Positions 28,096 through 37,188 of a stretch of 64,000 nt of DNA are shown here, one piece after another. Under the pieces are notes generated by a model. The model searched no databases. It worked only from the letters and a program-made list of their open reading frames with translations, and was not told where the DNA came from. Both the position numbers and the translations under genes were made by a program. Position 1 is the first letter of the stretch, and each line of letters begins with the position of its first letter. This DNA is from Duncaniella freteri (GTDB lineage Bacteria > Bacteroidota > Bacteroidia > Bacteroidales > Muribaculaceae). Location: contig NZ_SJSA01000002.1 of NCBI RefSeq assembly GCF_004766125.1, positions 124,001 through 188,000 on the forward strand, written 5' to 3'.

Positions 28096-28899
28096 ATGGA
28101 AAATATTTCAACACAATCATTGCTTATCGCGTTGCTTCTTACATTAATCGCCGGAATGGGTACCGGGCTGGGTGCGTTTATGTCTCTTTTGCCACAAGCT
28201 CGTGAGGGACGATTTTTGGCTGGAGCTCTCGGATTTTCTGCCGGGGTCATGCTCTATGTGTCGTTTCTTGATCTCATGCCTCAGGCAATTGCTGAAATGA
28301 CAGGTGAATTTACTCCGCATTATGCAAATATGTATTCGATTCTTGCATTCTTCGGAGGAGTGTTGCTTATCGCGTTGATAGATTTTCTTGTTCCTGAGAA
28401 GGACAATCCGCATGAATACAACCATGTCGAGATCACACCTGTATCCAAGCCGCGATCAGGGCATACAGGGATGATGCTTGCGCTTGCAATAGGAATACAC
28501 AATTTTCCTGAGGGTATGGCTACATTCATATCTGCCCTTGACGGAGCCACAGTGGCAATACCTATAGTAATAGCCATAATGCTGCATAATATACCGGAAG
28601 GTATAGCTGTGGCAATCCCTGTGTATAATGCTACCGGTAGCCATCGGAAGGCTTTGGTGTGGAGTGTGCTGTCAGGATTTGCCGAACCTTTGGGTGCGGT
28701 TGTGGGGATGTTGTTTCTCATTAATGTGTGGAGTCCTGTGCTTAATGCAGTGCTTCTTGCAGCAGTAGCCGGAGTAATGGTGTATATCGCCATTGACGAG
28801 CTTCTCCCGGGTGCCGAGAGTTATGGTCACCATCATATCACCATAATCTGTGTAATACTCGGAATGATGCTTATGGCAGCATCTATTCTGATGGTATAA
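28096..28899 (+). CDS. zupT: zinc transporter ZupT (ZIP family)
   Basis: Inner-membrane divalent-metal importer of 267 residues with eight helices. The binuclear metal centre of ZIP proteins is visible as HNFPEGMATF on helix 4 and HNIPEGIAVA on helix 5, a spacing and length typical of ZupT. The N-terminal GMGTGLGAFMSLL and the C-terminal AGVMVYIAIDELLPGA also match. Zinc is the likely main substrate, with iron or manganese possible. Stands alone. Confidence 0.94.
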   Translation: MENISTQSLLIALLLTLIAGMGTGLGAFMSLLPQAREGRFLAGALGFSAGVMLYVSFLDLMPQAIAEMTGEFTPHYANMYSILAFFGGVLLIALIDFLVPEKDNPHEYNHVEITPVSKPRSGHTGMMLALAIGIHNFPEGMATFISALDGATVAIPIVIAIMLHNIPEGIAVAIPVYNATGSHRKALVWSVLSGFAEPLGAVVGMLFLINVWSPVLNAVLLAAVAGVMVYIAIDELLPGAESYGHHHITIICVILGMMLMAASILMV

Positions 28900-29000
28900 G
28901 TCTGTATTAACGATATAATAGTTAATGGCTGGGATGACTATGTTAATCTCGTAGTTTTTATTTGTGGGCTGCTTTTTAATAGCTTGCCCTGATGTTATGT

Positions 29001-29033
29001 TTTGTCTTGTTCCAAAATTAAATTGTAATTTTG
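29001..29033 (+). promoter_or_regulatory. promoter of the urea transporter gene
   Basis: -7 box TAATTTTG (29026-29033) with a perfect -33 TTTG (29001-29004), spacing 21. Predicted leader about 25 bases. Confidence 0.75.
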
Positions 29034-29063
29034 CAGTCTGTTATCATGTAATAAACTTCGGTT

Positions 29064-29915
29064 ATGTATAATTTATTGCTCATCATAGGTCGAGGGATAG
29101 GTCAGGTGATGTTTCAAAATAATGCGTTATCAGGATTGTTTATGCTGATCTGCATATTTTTGAACTCATGGCAAATGGGGCTGCTTGCATTATTAGGCAA
29201 TGTGATTAGTAATATGGCAGCCTATTTTTCAGGATACAAGCAGGATGACATTAAAAACGGCTTATATGGATTTAATGGAACATTGGTCGGTATAGCAGTC
29301 GGTGCATTTTTGCAACTGTCGGTTGAAAGTTTTATCCTATTGGTCATAGCCTCTGCCGGTTCCACATGGATAGCCGGTCTTTTCAGTAGGCAACGTTTTC
29401 TACCCGGATTCACGGCTCCTTTCATTCTTGCAGTGTGGGCAATTCTTGGTATTTGCCTACTGTTCATGCCATATTTGATGCTTATGCCTGATGCAGTCAT
29501 TGACGATACGTATCATTATTTTCAGGCTTTCTGTCTTGGTATAGGTCAGGTGATGTTTCAGGGACGTACGGTTTTAGCTGGATTATGTTTTCTTTTGGGC
29601 ATTTTGATTAATTCCCGAAAAGATGCTTTCTATGCTGCTTTGGGAGCACTTATCCCTATTCCTCTATCCATTCTTTTAGCAGTGGATTCTGCAAGCATAA
29701 ATGCAGGAATGATGGGGTATAATGGTGTGTTATGTGCCATAGCTTTAGGAGGAACCGACTGGAAAAGCTTGGTTTCGGCGGTGTGTGCAGTATTGCTGTC
29801 CACTGGATTGCAGATTATAGGGATGAATTTGGGGATTATAACCTTGACAGCTCCATTCGTTATGTCAGTATGGATTATAATAACAATACGTACACTGTTT
29901 TATCGATTGCTGTAG
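29064..29915 (+). CDS. urea transporter (UT/SLC14 family)
   Basis: Urea channel of 283 residues in the inner membrane, built from two repeats. Repeat one has GIGQVMFQNNALSGLFMLI and GLYGFNGTLVGIAVGAF; repeat two has GIGQVMFQGRTVLAGLCFLL and MMGYNGVLCAIALGG. Each repeat thus carries the paired QVMFQ and GxNG signatures that line the urea pore. No urease genes are visible, so the nitrogen-use role depends on urease elsewhere. Own promoter and terminator. The codon pattern (more A/T-ending codons) looks different from the neighbours, which may hint at transfer. Confidence 0.9.
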   Translation: MYNLLLIIGRGIGQVMFQNNALSGLFMLICIFLNSWQMGLLALLGNVISNMAAYFSGYKQDDIKNGLYGFNGTLVGIAVGAFLQLSVESFILLVIASAGSTWIAGLFSRQRFLPGFTAPFILAVWAILGICLLFMPYLMLMPDAVIDDTYHYFQAFCLGIGQVMFQGRTVLAGLCFLLGILINSRKDAFYAALGALIPIPLSILLAVDSASINAGMMGYNGVLCAIALGGTDWKSLVSAVCAVLLSTGLQIIGMNLGIITLTAPFVMSVWIIITIRTLFYRLL

Positions 29916-29934
29916 ATCGATGATAAAATATTTT

Positions 29935-29980
29935 AACCGCACTCCAGAATTATCAGATATCTTTTTGGAGTGCGGTTTTT
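29935..29980 (+). terminator. intrinsic terminator after the urea transporter
   Basis: A perfect 12-bp stem (29935-29946 with 29966-29977, AACCGCACTCCA and complement) is followed by TTT; it sits between two convergent genes. Confidence 0.85.
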
Positions 29981-29997
29981 GATATATAATATGTTCT

Positions 29998-30234
29998 TTA
30001 TTGCTTAGCGTAGTTGAGCACAGTCGGGCTTTCCACATTTACGCCATATTCTTCAGCCCGGTTGAGGATTGCACGTGCAAGTTTAGGCTTGAGCTCTTCA
30101 GGGCAATATCTGAAATATGCCTCGGCTGCTCTTACGTGTGCGGCATCAGGCATGGGGTATTCCCTACGTTCCGGAAGTCCGTAGACGCTGTCGGGCAGCT
30201 CTTTGCGCTCCTCATAAGTTATACGGTCGTTCAT
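29998..30234 (-). CDS. DUF6582-like small protein
   Basis: Soluble protein of 78 residues. The N-terminal half reads ELPDSVYGLPERREYPMPDAAHVRAAEAYF, resembling the DUF6582 motif (LPDSxFxxPxxRxYPxxDxxHxxxA) known mainly from phage structural or prohead-associated proteins. The second half is helical (ELKPKLARAILNRAEEYGV). Here it stands outside any phage, starting 6 bases after the stop of an outer-membrane barrel gene. Function is unknown; the domain match is from memory and moderate. Confidence 0.65.
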   Translation of the reverse strand: MNDRITYEERKELPDSVYGLPERREYPMPDAAHVRAAEAYFRYCPEELKPKLARAILNRAEEYGVNVESPTVLNYAKQ

Positions 30235-30240
30235 AGCTTG

Positions 30241-30756
30241 CTAAAGGTTTAATCTGAAGCCGACCTGGAGGAGACCTTGTGCTCCATAGCCAACTTCGCC
30301 AAACATTGTGGCTACTCTTGACAATCCCACCTCAGCTCCGATTGGTGATGCCTGAAATGCGAAGTATGTCTTGTTTTTATGCCAGTCGCCTGCTGCCATA
30401 TGGGTGACATCCACACCTACACCGGCATGTGCATAAAGTCTTACAATAGAGTTGCGCCAATAGTCATACTTTCCATTGAGCATGAACACATGGTAATAAG
30501 CGTTGGCGTCGTCGATATGTTTGTAGGAGGTGGAGGAGAATGTGTAACTGAGTCCGAGGCTGAATGATGGGAGGATCTTGAAATTTACACCTGCGGTGAG
30601 CGCACCCCAGGCATTGTTGACAGCTCCGTAATCATGCATGTCGGAGGCATCCATCTGTGTGTAGCCGCCATATCCGATCTGTAACTGGGCACGCTGTGCG
30701 CTTGCTCCAAAGGCAAGACCGATGACTGCGCACATGACAAGTAGGAATTTTTTCAT
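30241..30756 (-). CDS. small outer-membrane beta-barrel protein
   Basis: Porin-like protein of 171 residues. Signal peptide at about 1-20 (MKKFLLVMCAVIGLAFGASA), then alternating strands such as AQLQIGYGGYTQM, FSLGLSYTFSSTSYK and IVRLYAHAGVGVDVTH, ending with LLQVGFRLNL, an aromatic/hydrophobic last strand usual for outer-membrane barrels. Probably an eight-stranded OmpX/OmpW-sized barrel. I start at ATG 30756. It is probably co-transcribed with the DUF6582-like gene. No ligand can be inferred. Confidence 0.8.
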   Translation of the reverse strand: MKKFLLVMCAVIGLAFGASAQRAQLQIGYGGYTQMDASDMHDYGAVNNAWGALTAGVNFKILPSFSLGLSYTFSSTSYKHIDDANAYYHVFMLNGKYDYWRNSIVRLYAHAGVGVDVTHMAAGDWHKNKTYFAFQASPIGAEVGLSRVATMFGEVGYGAQGLLQVGFRLNL

Positions 30757-30855
30757 AACCAAATAGTTTTTTAGTGCAATATGAGAATTTCATCTAATAA
30801 ACACTAAAAGTTATGAAATGGTTCATCTCAGCAGGTCCTTAAGAAGCGCATTGTC

Positions 30856-33849
30856 CTACCAGCGTACGCCATTGCTCATGGAGGAGCGTTTGTCGTATTT
30901 GAGGTCGGCAAGGAGTGATGATTTCACTGAAATGTGGAAATTGTAACTCTTGTAGGGACCTACGGGCACGAAGCTGGCACGCATGGTGAAGCAGTGCATA
31001 TCTCGCGATATGTTACAGTTCATATACGCTATCTTGTGGCGGTCAAAGTTGTAGCTTGCCGAGAAGCCGAAGTTCCAATTGGAGGTAGGGCGTATGTTGC
31101 CGGATACAGAGAGGTTTTGGGTTATTTTCCCTTTATATTCGAGCTTTTTGTAATCGAAGTCTCCGTAGCCGTAGTTCACAGAATAGTTGAATGTAAGATT
31201 CCATGGCACATTCCATGCCATATATCCGTTTTCGCCTATCTGTATGCCGTTCTTCTTATTGTTTGTCCGTCGCGGACCTCCTTGTTGTGGCGACATGTCG
31301 TCGTCAATAGGAGTGTCAGGGGTATTATTGTCGGTATTTTTCTTTTCTTTATCCTTGTCGTCTCCGCCTCCAAACCATTTTTTGAAGGTGTCGTTGTTGA
31401 ATGTATAGCTGAAAGATGTGCCTGTGCTCATGAGCTTGCCCCATCCTTTCCCTTCCGAAAGGCGCAGTTTGTTGACACGCACCGGATTGCCTGATGAGTT
31501 TAGTGCGTAGGTGTACACATCCCATGTGGCAGAAAGGTTAAGGTTGAAATTCTTCATAAGCCTCAGCATCACGGAGGTGTTGAGGTTGGACCATCTCATA
31601 GAGTCGGCTGCAAAATTGTAGCTTTGAGAGAGTGTCAGGTTTTCGATTAGAGATATCTTCCTTTCGCCTATGGAGTCATTGTCGTCACGAACCTTCATCT
31701 CCAGGTTGTTGGCAAGTGAAAATGATATCGAGCCTGTCTTTCCGCGCCCGGGAACACCGAAAAGGCTGTTTGGGAACATGGAATATTCTTTCTTTTGCAG
31801 TCTGCCTTGTGAGTCGTTGTACTCGTAGGAGCCGTAATATCCGAAGAATGGCGAAGCAAAGTCAGGAGAGCCTGTGAACGATATGGTAGGTGTGATGACG
31901 TGGCGTATCATCTTCACTTTGTTGCCAAGGAACGGAAGCGGTTGGAAGAAGCCGTAAACTTTGGTGTCGAACGACACTGAGCCCGAGAAGTCCCATACAT
32001 TATAGAAACTATAGGTAGTGTCGAGCTTTTCATTACCTGCAATCGGGTCCCACTCACGTCGCACTTTGGTGGTGTACATACGGTCGGTGAGATTGATTGA
32101 CGGAGTGATGTTGATATACTTGAATACATTGAATGTTGCTGACACCGGAACCGAGTGTTTCATGCCATTGCGCCAATCCTTGATAAGACTCTTTTTGAAG
32201 AATTCATCCTGTTTGGCAGTCAGCGAGTTGTTGAACTGTCCGGAGTAGGAAATCTTGATTTTCTCGTACCATTTTTCATCGCCGACAGCCCTTTTGCGCT
32301 TGAAAGGGTAGAGCTGTGACATTGTGATTGTGACGTTGGGGAATGATACTGCAAGTGTTGAGTCCTGTGAACGTTGCGACACGTTGGCAGTTGTCGAGAG
32401 TGACCATTTTGAGTTGGGGAACCGGTAGGTCATATTGACGGTTGAACTCTTGGTGTTCTCGGTGAATGCGTTTGAGTAATATGAATTCAGGTCATTTCGA
32501 GTGTATCCGCTGGTCGTGAAGTTGACACTTGCCGACAGGCTCATGTTGGGATTTGCCTTGGAGTCCTGCGAATGGCTCCAGAGCACTTGGAAGTTGGTTG
32601 ACTTGGAATAGTCAGGCATCCCCTTGTCACCGGTTATGGTCTTGAGATAGGATATGTTGAAGTTGCCTGAATATTTGTAGCGTTTCAGATAAGATGACTG
32701 AGCTCTGAGTCCCCATGATCCCAGAGTGTATATCTCTCCTGTCAGAGCAAGGTCCATGTTTTGACTGATGGCGAAGTAGTAGCCGCCGTTGCTCAGATAA
32801 TATCCACGGTTATAATCATCGCCGAAGGTCGGGAATATTATACCTGACGAGTATTTTTCAGAGAAAGGGAAATATCCGAATGGCACAGCAAGAGGCAGTG
32901 GCAGTCCGGCGAGAACCATGTAGGCGGGACCTGTCACAGCATCCTTACCCGGGCGCACTTTGGCTTTTGTGAGCTGCATATAGAAGTGAGGGCATTCGTG
33001 GTCGTCACACGTGGTGTATCTGGCATTCTGCACGTATATGGTGTTCTCATCAATTTTTTTTGATTGTCCGCCTGTTAGGTATCCTTCTCCCTGCTGTGTG
33101 ATGACATCTGTTATGAAGCCTTTCTCGGTCTTGAAATTGTATCGCATGGTCTTTGCCTCATATGACGTGCCATTGTCATCGAATATGGGGTTGCCTATGA
33201 TTTCGCCGATTGAGTCAGGTGTGCCTACCGCATATACGGTGGTGGAGTCCATATCCATCAGTATTTCATTGGCATCAAGCTTGATGCTTCCGTACACTAT
33301 TTTCCCATCGCCATACATGTATGCTTTGTTTCTTCCTGTGAGCACCATCGAGTCCTTGGCGGAGAAGTCTACAGTGTTGTCGAGATCGACTTTTGTGCGC
33401 ACTATCTTTGTTGTGTCGCTTCTGCCTGCGGATATGCGAGTGCGGCTCAGGCGTGGACGTCGGGTTGAATCGGAGGTCATTGCCGAGTGACGTTGCAACA
33501 TCGAGCGTGGCTGAGTGGCTGCAATCGAATCATTTGATAATGAATCGGCGGGTGTGGCAATAGTGTCAGTAATGATAGAGTCATGGCTGACTGTTGTTGC
33601 CATCGGTAGTGCTGATAGCGTGTCGTCGCTCTCTGGCTCTACGGCTATAAAATTGTCATCTATGGATGGGGCGGGGGTGGCAGATTTGCTAAGTGAACTG
33701 TCGATGCCTGTTATGGCAGAGTCGCTCAGTGATGACTCTACGGTGGCGCGAGGAAAGGTCGCGTCACTGTTGTCAGGTCTGGAAAATGCGCCTACCGATA
33801 GGGCGCAAAGCAGCACTATTATTATAATGTATGGTTGAGTATGCCTCAA
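30856..33849 (-). CDS. lptD: LPS-assembly outer-membrane protein LptD, Bacteroidetes type
   Basis: Large outer-membrane barrel that inserts lipopolysaccharide into the outer leaflet. An OstA/LptA-like periplasmic jelly roll is visible (AKDSMVLTGRNKAYMYGDGK, YAVGTPDSIGEIIGNP, YEAKTMRYNF), followed by a long barrel ending in SSLLADLKYDKRSSMSNGVRW. A Ser/Thr/Asp-rich linker of about 120 residues follows the signal sequence. The frame is open to ATG 33963, but a good promoter lies inside that extension (33915-33946), so I place the start at TTG 33849, giving 997 residues and a plausible signal peptide (RHTQPYIIIIVLLCALSVGA). The exact start remains uncertain. No lptE is adjacent. Confidence 0.88.
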   Translation of the reverse strand: MRHTQPYIIIIVLLCALSVGAFSRPDNSDATFPRATVESSLSDSAITGIDSSLSKSATPAPSIDDNFIAVEPESDDTLSALPMATTVSHDSIITDTIATPADSLSNDSIAATQPRSMLQRHSAMTSDSTRRPRLSRTRISAGRSDTTKIVRTKVDLDNTVDFSAKDSMVLTGRNKAYMYGDGKIVYGSIKLDANEILMDMDSTTVYAVGTPDSIGEIIGNPIFDDNGTSYEAKTMRYNFKTEKGFITDVITQQGEGYLTGGQSKKIDENTIYVQNARYTTCDDHECPHFYMQLTKAKVRPGKDAVTGPAYMVLAGLPLPLAVPFGYFPFSEKYSSGIIFPTFGDDYNRGYYLSNGGYYFAISQNMDLALTGEIYTLGSWGLRAQSSYLKRYKYSGNFNISYLKTITGDKGMPDYSKSTNFQVLWSHSQDSKANPNMSLSASVNFTTSGYTRNDLNSYYSNAFTENTKSSTVNMTYRFPNSKWSLSTTANVSQRSQDSTLAVSFPNVTITMSQLYPFKRKRAVGDEKWYEKIKISYSGQFNNSLTAKQDEFFKKSLIKDWRNGMKHSVPVSATFNVFKYINITPSINLTDRMYTTKVRREWDPIAGNEKLDTTYSFYNVWDFSGSVSFDTKVYGFFQPLPFLGNKVKMIRHVITPTISFTGSPDFASPFFGYYGSYEYNDSQGRLQKKEYSMFPNSLFGVPGRGKTGSISFSLANNLEMKVRDDNDSIGERKISLIENLTLSQSYNFAADSMRWSNLNTSVMLRLMKNFNLNLSATWDVYTYALNSSGNPVRVNKLRLSEGKGWGKLMSTGTSFSYTFNNDTFKKWFGGGDDKDKEKKNTDNNTPDTPIDDDMSPQQGGPRRTNNKKNGIQIGENGYMAWNVPWNLTFNYSVNYGYGDFDYKKLEYKGKITQNLSVSGNIRPTSNWNFGFSASYNFDRHKIAYMNCNISRDMHCFTMRASFVPVGPYKSYNFHISVKSSLLADLKYDKRSSMSNGVRW

Positions 33850-33914
33850 AAGTCTCAGAATAAATAAACCTGCAAGTAATGGATGAATTCTTGCGCGGGT
33901 GTTATATTTCTCTG

Positions 33915-33946
33915 CAAAGTTATAACTTTCTCGCCAAATAGCCAAA
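33915..33946 (-). promoter_or_regulatory. promoter of lptD
   Basis: Minus-strand -7 box TAACTTTG (33915-33922) with a perfect -33 TTTG (33943-33946), spacing 20. Transcription would begin near 33908, downstream of the ATG at 33963, which argues that the long reading is not the translated one. Confidence 0.75.
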
Positions 33947-34184
33947 GGTAACATGGAAACCATCCATATAAAATAGTGTTAATGCATTTCGGTCCCATAC
34001 CTTGCGCTTCTCTATAATTTGTGGGTATCATTAATGAGAATACTGTGTTGGATGGTTTATTATGACAAGATGGCACGTTGAAGTGATTAGATTAGACGTT
34101 TCGGTATATAGAAAAAATAAGTGGTGATAGTGAATATTATAGTAAAATATGTTATCGAGAGTGTGTAAATGTCAGTTTTTTTAG

Positions 34185-34192
34185 TAATTTTG
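34185..34192 (+). promoter_or_regulatory. -7 promoter box for the Lrp-type regulator operon
   Basis: TAATTTTG matches TAnnTTTG, about 70 bases before the ATG at 34265. The -33 region is weak (GTGTG about 19 bases upstream). Confidence 0.55.
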
Positions 34193-34264
34193 TGGTGAGA
34201 TTCTCTCATGTGAAAGAATTAACCAAAGATTTAATTAATACCAAACTCTACACTTAATACACCA

Positions 34265-34735
34265 ATGCCACGCCAACACTTTGACTCATTGGATATTAAA
34301 ATCCTTGAAATGCTCTCCAACAATGCGCGCAAACCATTCCTTGAGATTGCGCGTGAGACTCATATTTCCGGAGCAGCCATACATCAGCGCATACAGAAAC
34401 TTACTTCGGCAGGTGTTATTCTCGGTTTTCGTACAGAAATCGATCCGGCGGCTGTTGGATATCAGACATGTGCCTATATCGGATTCATTCTGAATGATCC
34501 GACAAAGTTTGATGAGGTGGTGGCTCGCCTGCGTGAGATACCCGAAGTGGTCGACTGTCATTTCACAACCGGTACATATGATATATTTGCAAGGATATAT
34601 GCCCGAAACAATGCCCATCTCCTTGAGATCATTCATAAGAGACTGAGCCTTGGGCTCGGACGTACCGAGACCCTCATTTCGTTCAAGGAGGTGTTCAAGC
34701 GTCCGGTGCCCATTGTGTCGGAAAATCTTGAATAA
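34265..34735 (+). CDS. Lrp/AsnC family transcriptional regulator
   Basis: DNA-binding regulator of 156 residues, responsive to amino acids in characterised members. N-terminal winged helix-turn-helix: DSLDIKILEMLSNNARKPFLEIAR, then VSGAAIHQRI-like ISGAAIHQRIQKLTSAGVI. C-terminal RAM domain (about 68-150): YIGFILNDPTKFDEVVARLREIPEV and FTTGTYDIFARIYARN, the ligand-binding and octamer interface. It heads a likely operon with mtaB and a glycosyltransferase. Its targets cannot be told from the sequence. Confidence 0.92.
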   Translation: MPRQHFDSLDIKILEMLSNNARKPFLEIARETHISGAAIHQRIQKLTSAGVILGFRTEIDPAAVGYQTCAYIGFILNDPTKFDEVVARLREIPEVVDCHFTTGTYDIFARIYARNNAHLLEIIHKRLSLGLGRTETLISFKEVFKRPVPIVSENLE

Positions 34736-34757
34736 CAAGGAGTAAATCACTCAAATC

Positions 34758-36110
34758 TTGATAGACAACAGTATTTTCGGAGGGCGTAAAGCCCTCTTTC
34801 ACACATTCGGTTGTAAACTTAATTTTGCCGAGACATCCACTGTGGCCCGTATGATGGCTGACGAGGGGATACGTCGCGTGCAGGATGGAGAGGAGCCCGA
34901 TTATATAGTGGTGAATACGTGTAGCGTGACGGAGATTGCCGACAAGAAATGCCGTCAGGCGATACGTTCATTTGCGCGTCGATACCCTAATGCACGTATA
35001 ATTGTTACCGGATGCTATGCCCAGCTGAAGCCCGAGGAGGCTGCCGCTCTCCCAGGAGTGGCGGTACTGGCAGGTAATGACAGGAAGCTAAAGATTATTG
35101 AATATCTGCGCGAGCAGGAACTAAAGTCACCGTCAGGCGATGATTCTTCCTGTCATTGTGCTTCGGTGCACCATACCGCAACCAAGGATATACGTGAGTT
35201 CTCTCCGTCGTGTTCGCGAGGGGACCGTACCCGGTATTTTCTTAAGGTTCAGGACGGATGTGATTATTATTGCTCCTATTGCACCATACCTATGGCTCGT
35301 GGCCGGAGCCGTTCTGGATCTATAGCCGAGATTGTGGAGCAGGCTTGCCGGGTAGCGTCAGAGGGTGGAAAGGAGATAGTGATAACCGGAGTTAATATCG
35401 GAGATTTCGGTAAGCTTACAGGAGAGACTTTCTATGACCTTTGTGTAGCTCTTGACGAGATTGACGGAATAGAACGGTACCGCATCTCATCGATTGAACC
35501 TAACCTGTTGAGTGATGAGCTGATAAGCTTTGTTGCTCGTTCCAAAAGGTTTATGCCGCATTTCCATATCCCATTGCAGAATGGTAGTGATGCGGTGTTG
35601 AAGCTTATGCGGCGTAGGTATGATTCAGAGCTATTCCGTCACAAGATAGAGAGGATACGCGAAGAGATGCCCGATGCATTCATCGGTGTCGATCTTATCG
35701 TCGGTGTGAGAGGGGAGACTCCAGAGTTTTTTGAGGAGTCAAGGGCGTTTGTGGAAAGTTTGCCGATATCCCGCCTCCATGTGTTCACTTATAGTGAGCG
35801 TCCGGGCACTCGTGCTCTTGATATAACGCCTGTGGTTAGCCAGGAAGAGAAGCATCAGCGTACTCACGTCATGCTTGATGTGTCGGAGCGCAAGCTTGCT
35901 GAATTTACTGAAAAGTATATTGGCTCGGTGCGTCCAGCTCTTGTGGAGCATCCTCGCAAGGATGGCTCAATGTCGGCATTTACCGATAATTATTTACGTG
36001 TCAATCTTGTCAATCCTAATTCTGAAATGGCTAATACGGTCGTCCCTGTGAGGATAACAGGGATTTCTCCCGAGAATCCCGAGGAGTGTGTCGGAGAGAT
36101 CTGTGTCTGA
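34758..36110 (+). CDS. mtaB: tRNA t6A37 methylthiotransferase MtaB
   Basis: Radical-SAM enzyme of 450 residues that turns t6A37 of tRNA into ms2t6A. The N-terminal MTTase domain has the auxiliary iron-sulphur cysteines Cys19, Cys55 and Cys86; the radical-SAM cluster is Cys168-x3-Cys172-x2-Cys175 (CDYYCSYC); a TRAM-like domain closes the protein. The start is TTG 34758: no ATG or GTG exists between the upstream stop (34743) and the conserved FHTFGCKLN, so TTG is required unless ATC or ATA is used. Follows the Lrp gene by 22 bases. Confidence 0.92.
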   Translation: MIDNSIFGGRKALFHTFGCKLNFAETSTVARMMADEGIRRVQDGEEPDYIVVNTCSVTEIADKKCRQAIRSFARRYPNARIIVTGCYAQLKPEEAAALPGVAVLAGNDRKLKIIEYLREQELKSPSGDDSSCHCASVHHTATKDIREFSPSCSRGDRTRYFLKVQDGCDYYCSYCTIPMARGRSRSGSIAEIVEQACRVASEGGKEIVITGVNIGDFGKLTGETFYDLCVALDEIDGIERYRISSIEPNLLSDELISFVARSKRFMPHFHIPLQNGSDAVLKLMRRRYDSELFRHKIERIREEMPDAFIGVDLIVGVRGETPEFFEESRAFVESLPISRLHVFTYSERPGTRALDITPVVSQEEKHQRTHVMLDVSERKLAEFTEKYIGSVRPALVEHPRKDGSMSAFTDNYLRVNLVNPNSEMANTVVPVRITGISPENPEECVGEICV

Positions 36111-36162
36111 ATGAGGCAATAGGGCTTAAATATGATTGATCAATTTAAGATTATAGTATCTT

Positions 36163-37176
36163 ATGGAATATTGCGGTAATCGTGTGGCAGTAGTGATACT
36201 TAACTGGAATGGAGAACATTTCCTGCGTGACTATCTGCCGTCGGTTGTCGAGCATACCAATAGTGAGATTGCCGATGTGATTGTTGCTGACAATGGTTCT
36301 ACTGACGGATCGGTGGAATTATTGCAACGTGACTTCCCTGGAGTTGAAGTTATTGAATTCAGTGAGAATCATGGGTTTGCAGAGGGCTATAATCGAGCTT
36401 TGGAGTGTATTTCTAAAAGATACAAATACAGTGTGCTTCTCAACTCGGATGTGGAGGTCAAGGATGACTGGCTCACTCCGTTGTGGCGGTTTATGGAGGA
36501 GCATCCGCATGCGGGTGCATGCCAGCCTGTGATACGGTCGCTAAAAGAGCCCTGTAAATTTGAGTATGCCGGGGCTGCGGGTGGATTTCTCGACAGGCAT
36601 GGCTACCCTTATTGCCGTGGACGGATATTCGATACTGTAGAACCTGACGAGGGGCAGTATGACACCCCTATGCAAGTGTTTTGGGCAAGCGGGGCGGCTC
36701 TTATGGTTGTTAACAGTGTGTATCTTGAATGTGGCGGACTTGATAAGGAGTTTTTTGCTCACATGGAGGAGATTGACCTGTGCTGGCGCATCCGTCTGAG
36801 CGGTCGTGAGATATGGGCAGTCCCTTCAGGACATGTGTATCACCTTGGCGGCGGTTCTCTTCCTGCTTCCAATCCTAAAAAGACGTATCTCAATTTCCGA
36901 AATAATCTTCTGATGCTCCATAAGAATCTTCCTGACGGAGTGCGTCGCGGACTTCTGTTCCGTCGCAGGCTTCTCGATACTGTGGCATGGTTGAAATTTC
37001 TGCTTACCGGCGATGGCGAAAATGCTTCAGCTATTATAAAAGCTCATAATGATTTCCGACGCATGCGCAAGTGTTACAATGTGCATCCTAAGCAGAATCT
37101 GCTCAATGTCGATACCAACATTTTATTTGATTATTATATCAGGAACAGAAAGACATTTTCTTCTTTGAAGAATTAG
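36163..37176 (+). CDS. glycosyltransferase family 2
   Basis: GT-A glycosyltransferase of 337 residues, probably cytoplasmic and acting on surface glycans. The N-terminal sugar-nucleotide fold has VAVVILNWNGEHFLRDYLPSV and VIVADNGSTDGSVELL, with LNSDVEVKDDWLTPLW as the metal/nucleotide-binding region and FFAHMEEIDLCWRIRLSG as the acceptor/catalytic region, close to rhamnosyltransferase-like WbbL enzymes. Donor and acceptor are unknown. Last gene of the Lrp-mtaB unit; followed by a long palindrome. Confidence 0.9.
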   Translation: MEYCGNRVAVVILNWNGEHFLRDYLPSVVEHTNSEIADVIVADNGSTDGSVELLQRDFPGVEVIEFSENHGFAEGYNRALECISKRYKYSVLLNSDVEVKDDWLTPLWRFMEEHPHAGACQPVIRSLKEPCKFEYAGAAGGFLDRHGYPYCRGRIFDTVEPDEGQYDTPMQVFWASGAALMVVNSVYLECGGLDKEFFAHMEEIDLCWRIRLSGREIWAVPSGHVYHLGGGSLPASNPKKTYLNFRNNLLMLHKNLPDGVRRGLLFRRRLLDTVAWLKFLLTGDGENASAIIKAHNDFRRMRKCYNVHPKQNLLNVDTNILFDYYIRNRKTFSSLKN

Positions 37177-37188
37177 TCATATAAAGAC

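Larger units (their letters stand above)
33850..34264. other. divergent intergenic region, lptD to Lrp regulator
   Basis: No protein-coding gene is seen in these 415 bases. The region holds the lptD promoter (33915-33946), the Lrp-gene promoter box (34185-34192) and a 10-bp inverted repeat, 33957-33966 with 34049-34058 (AAACCATCCA and complement), whose meaning is unclear. Confidence 0.6.
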
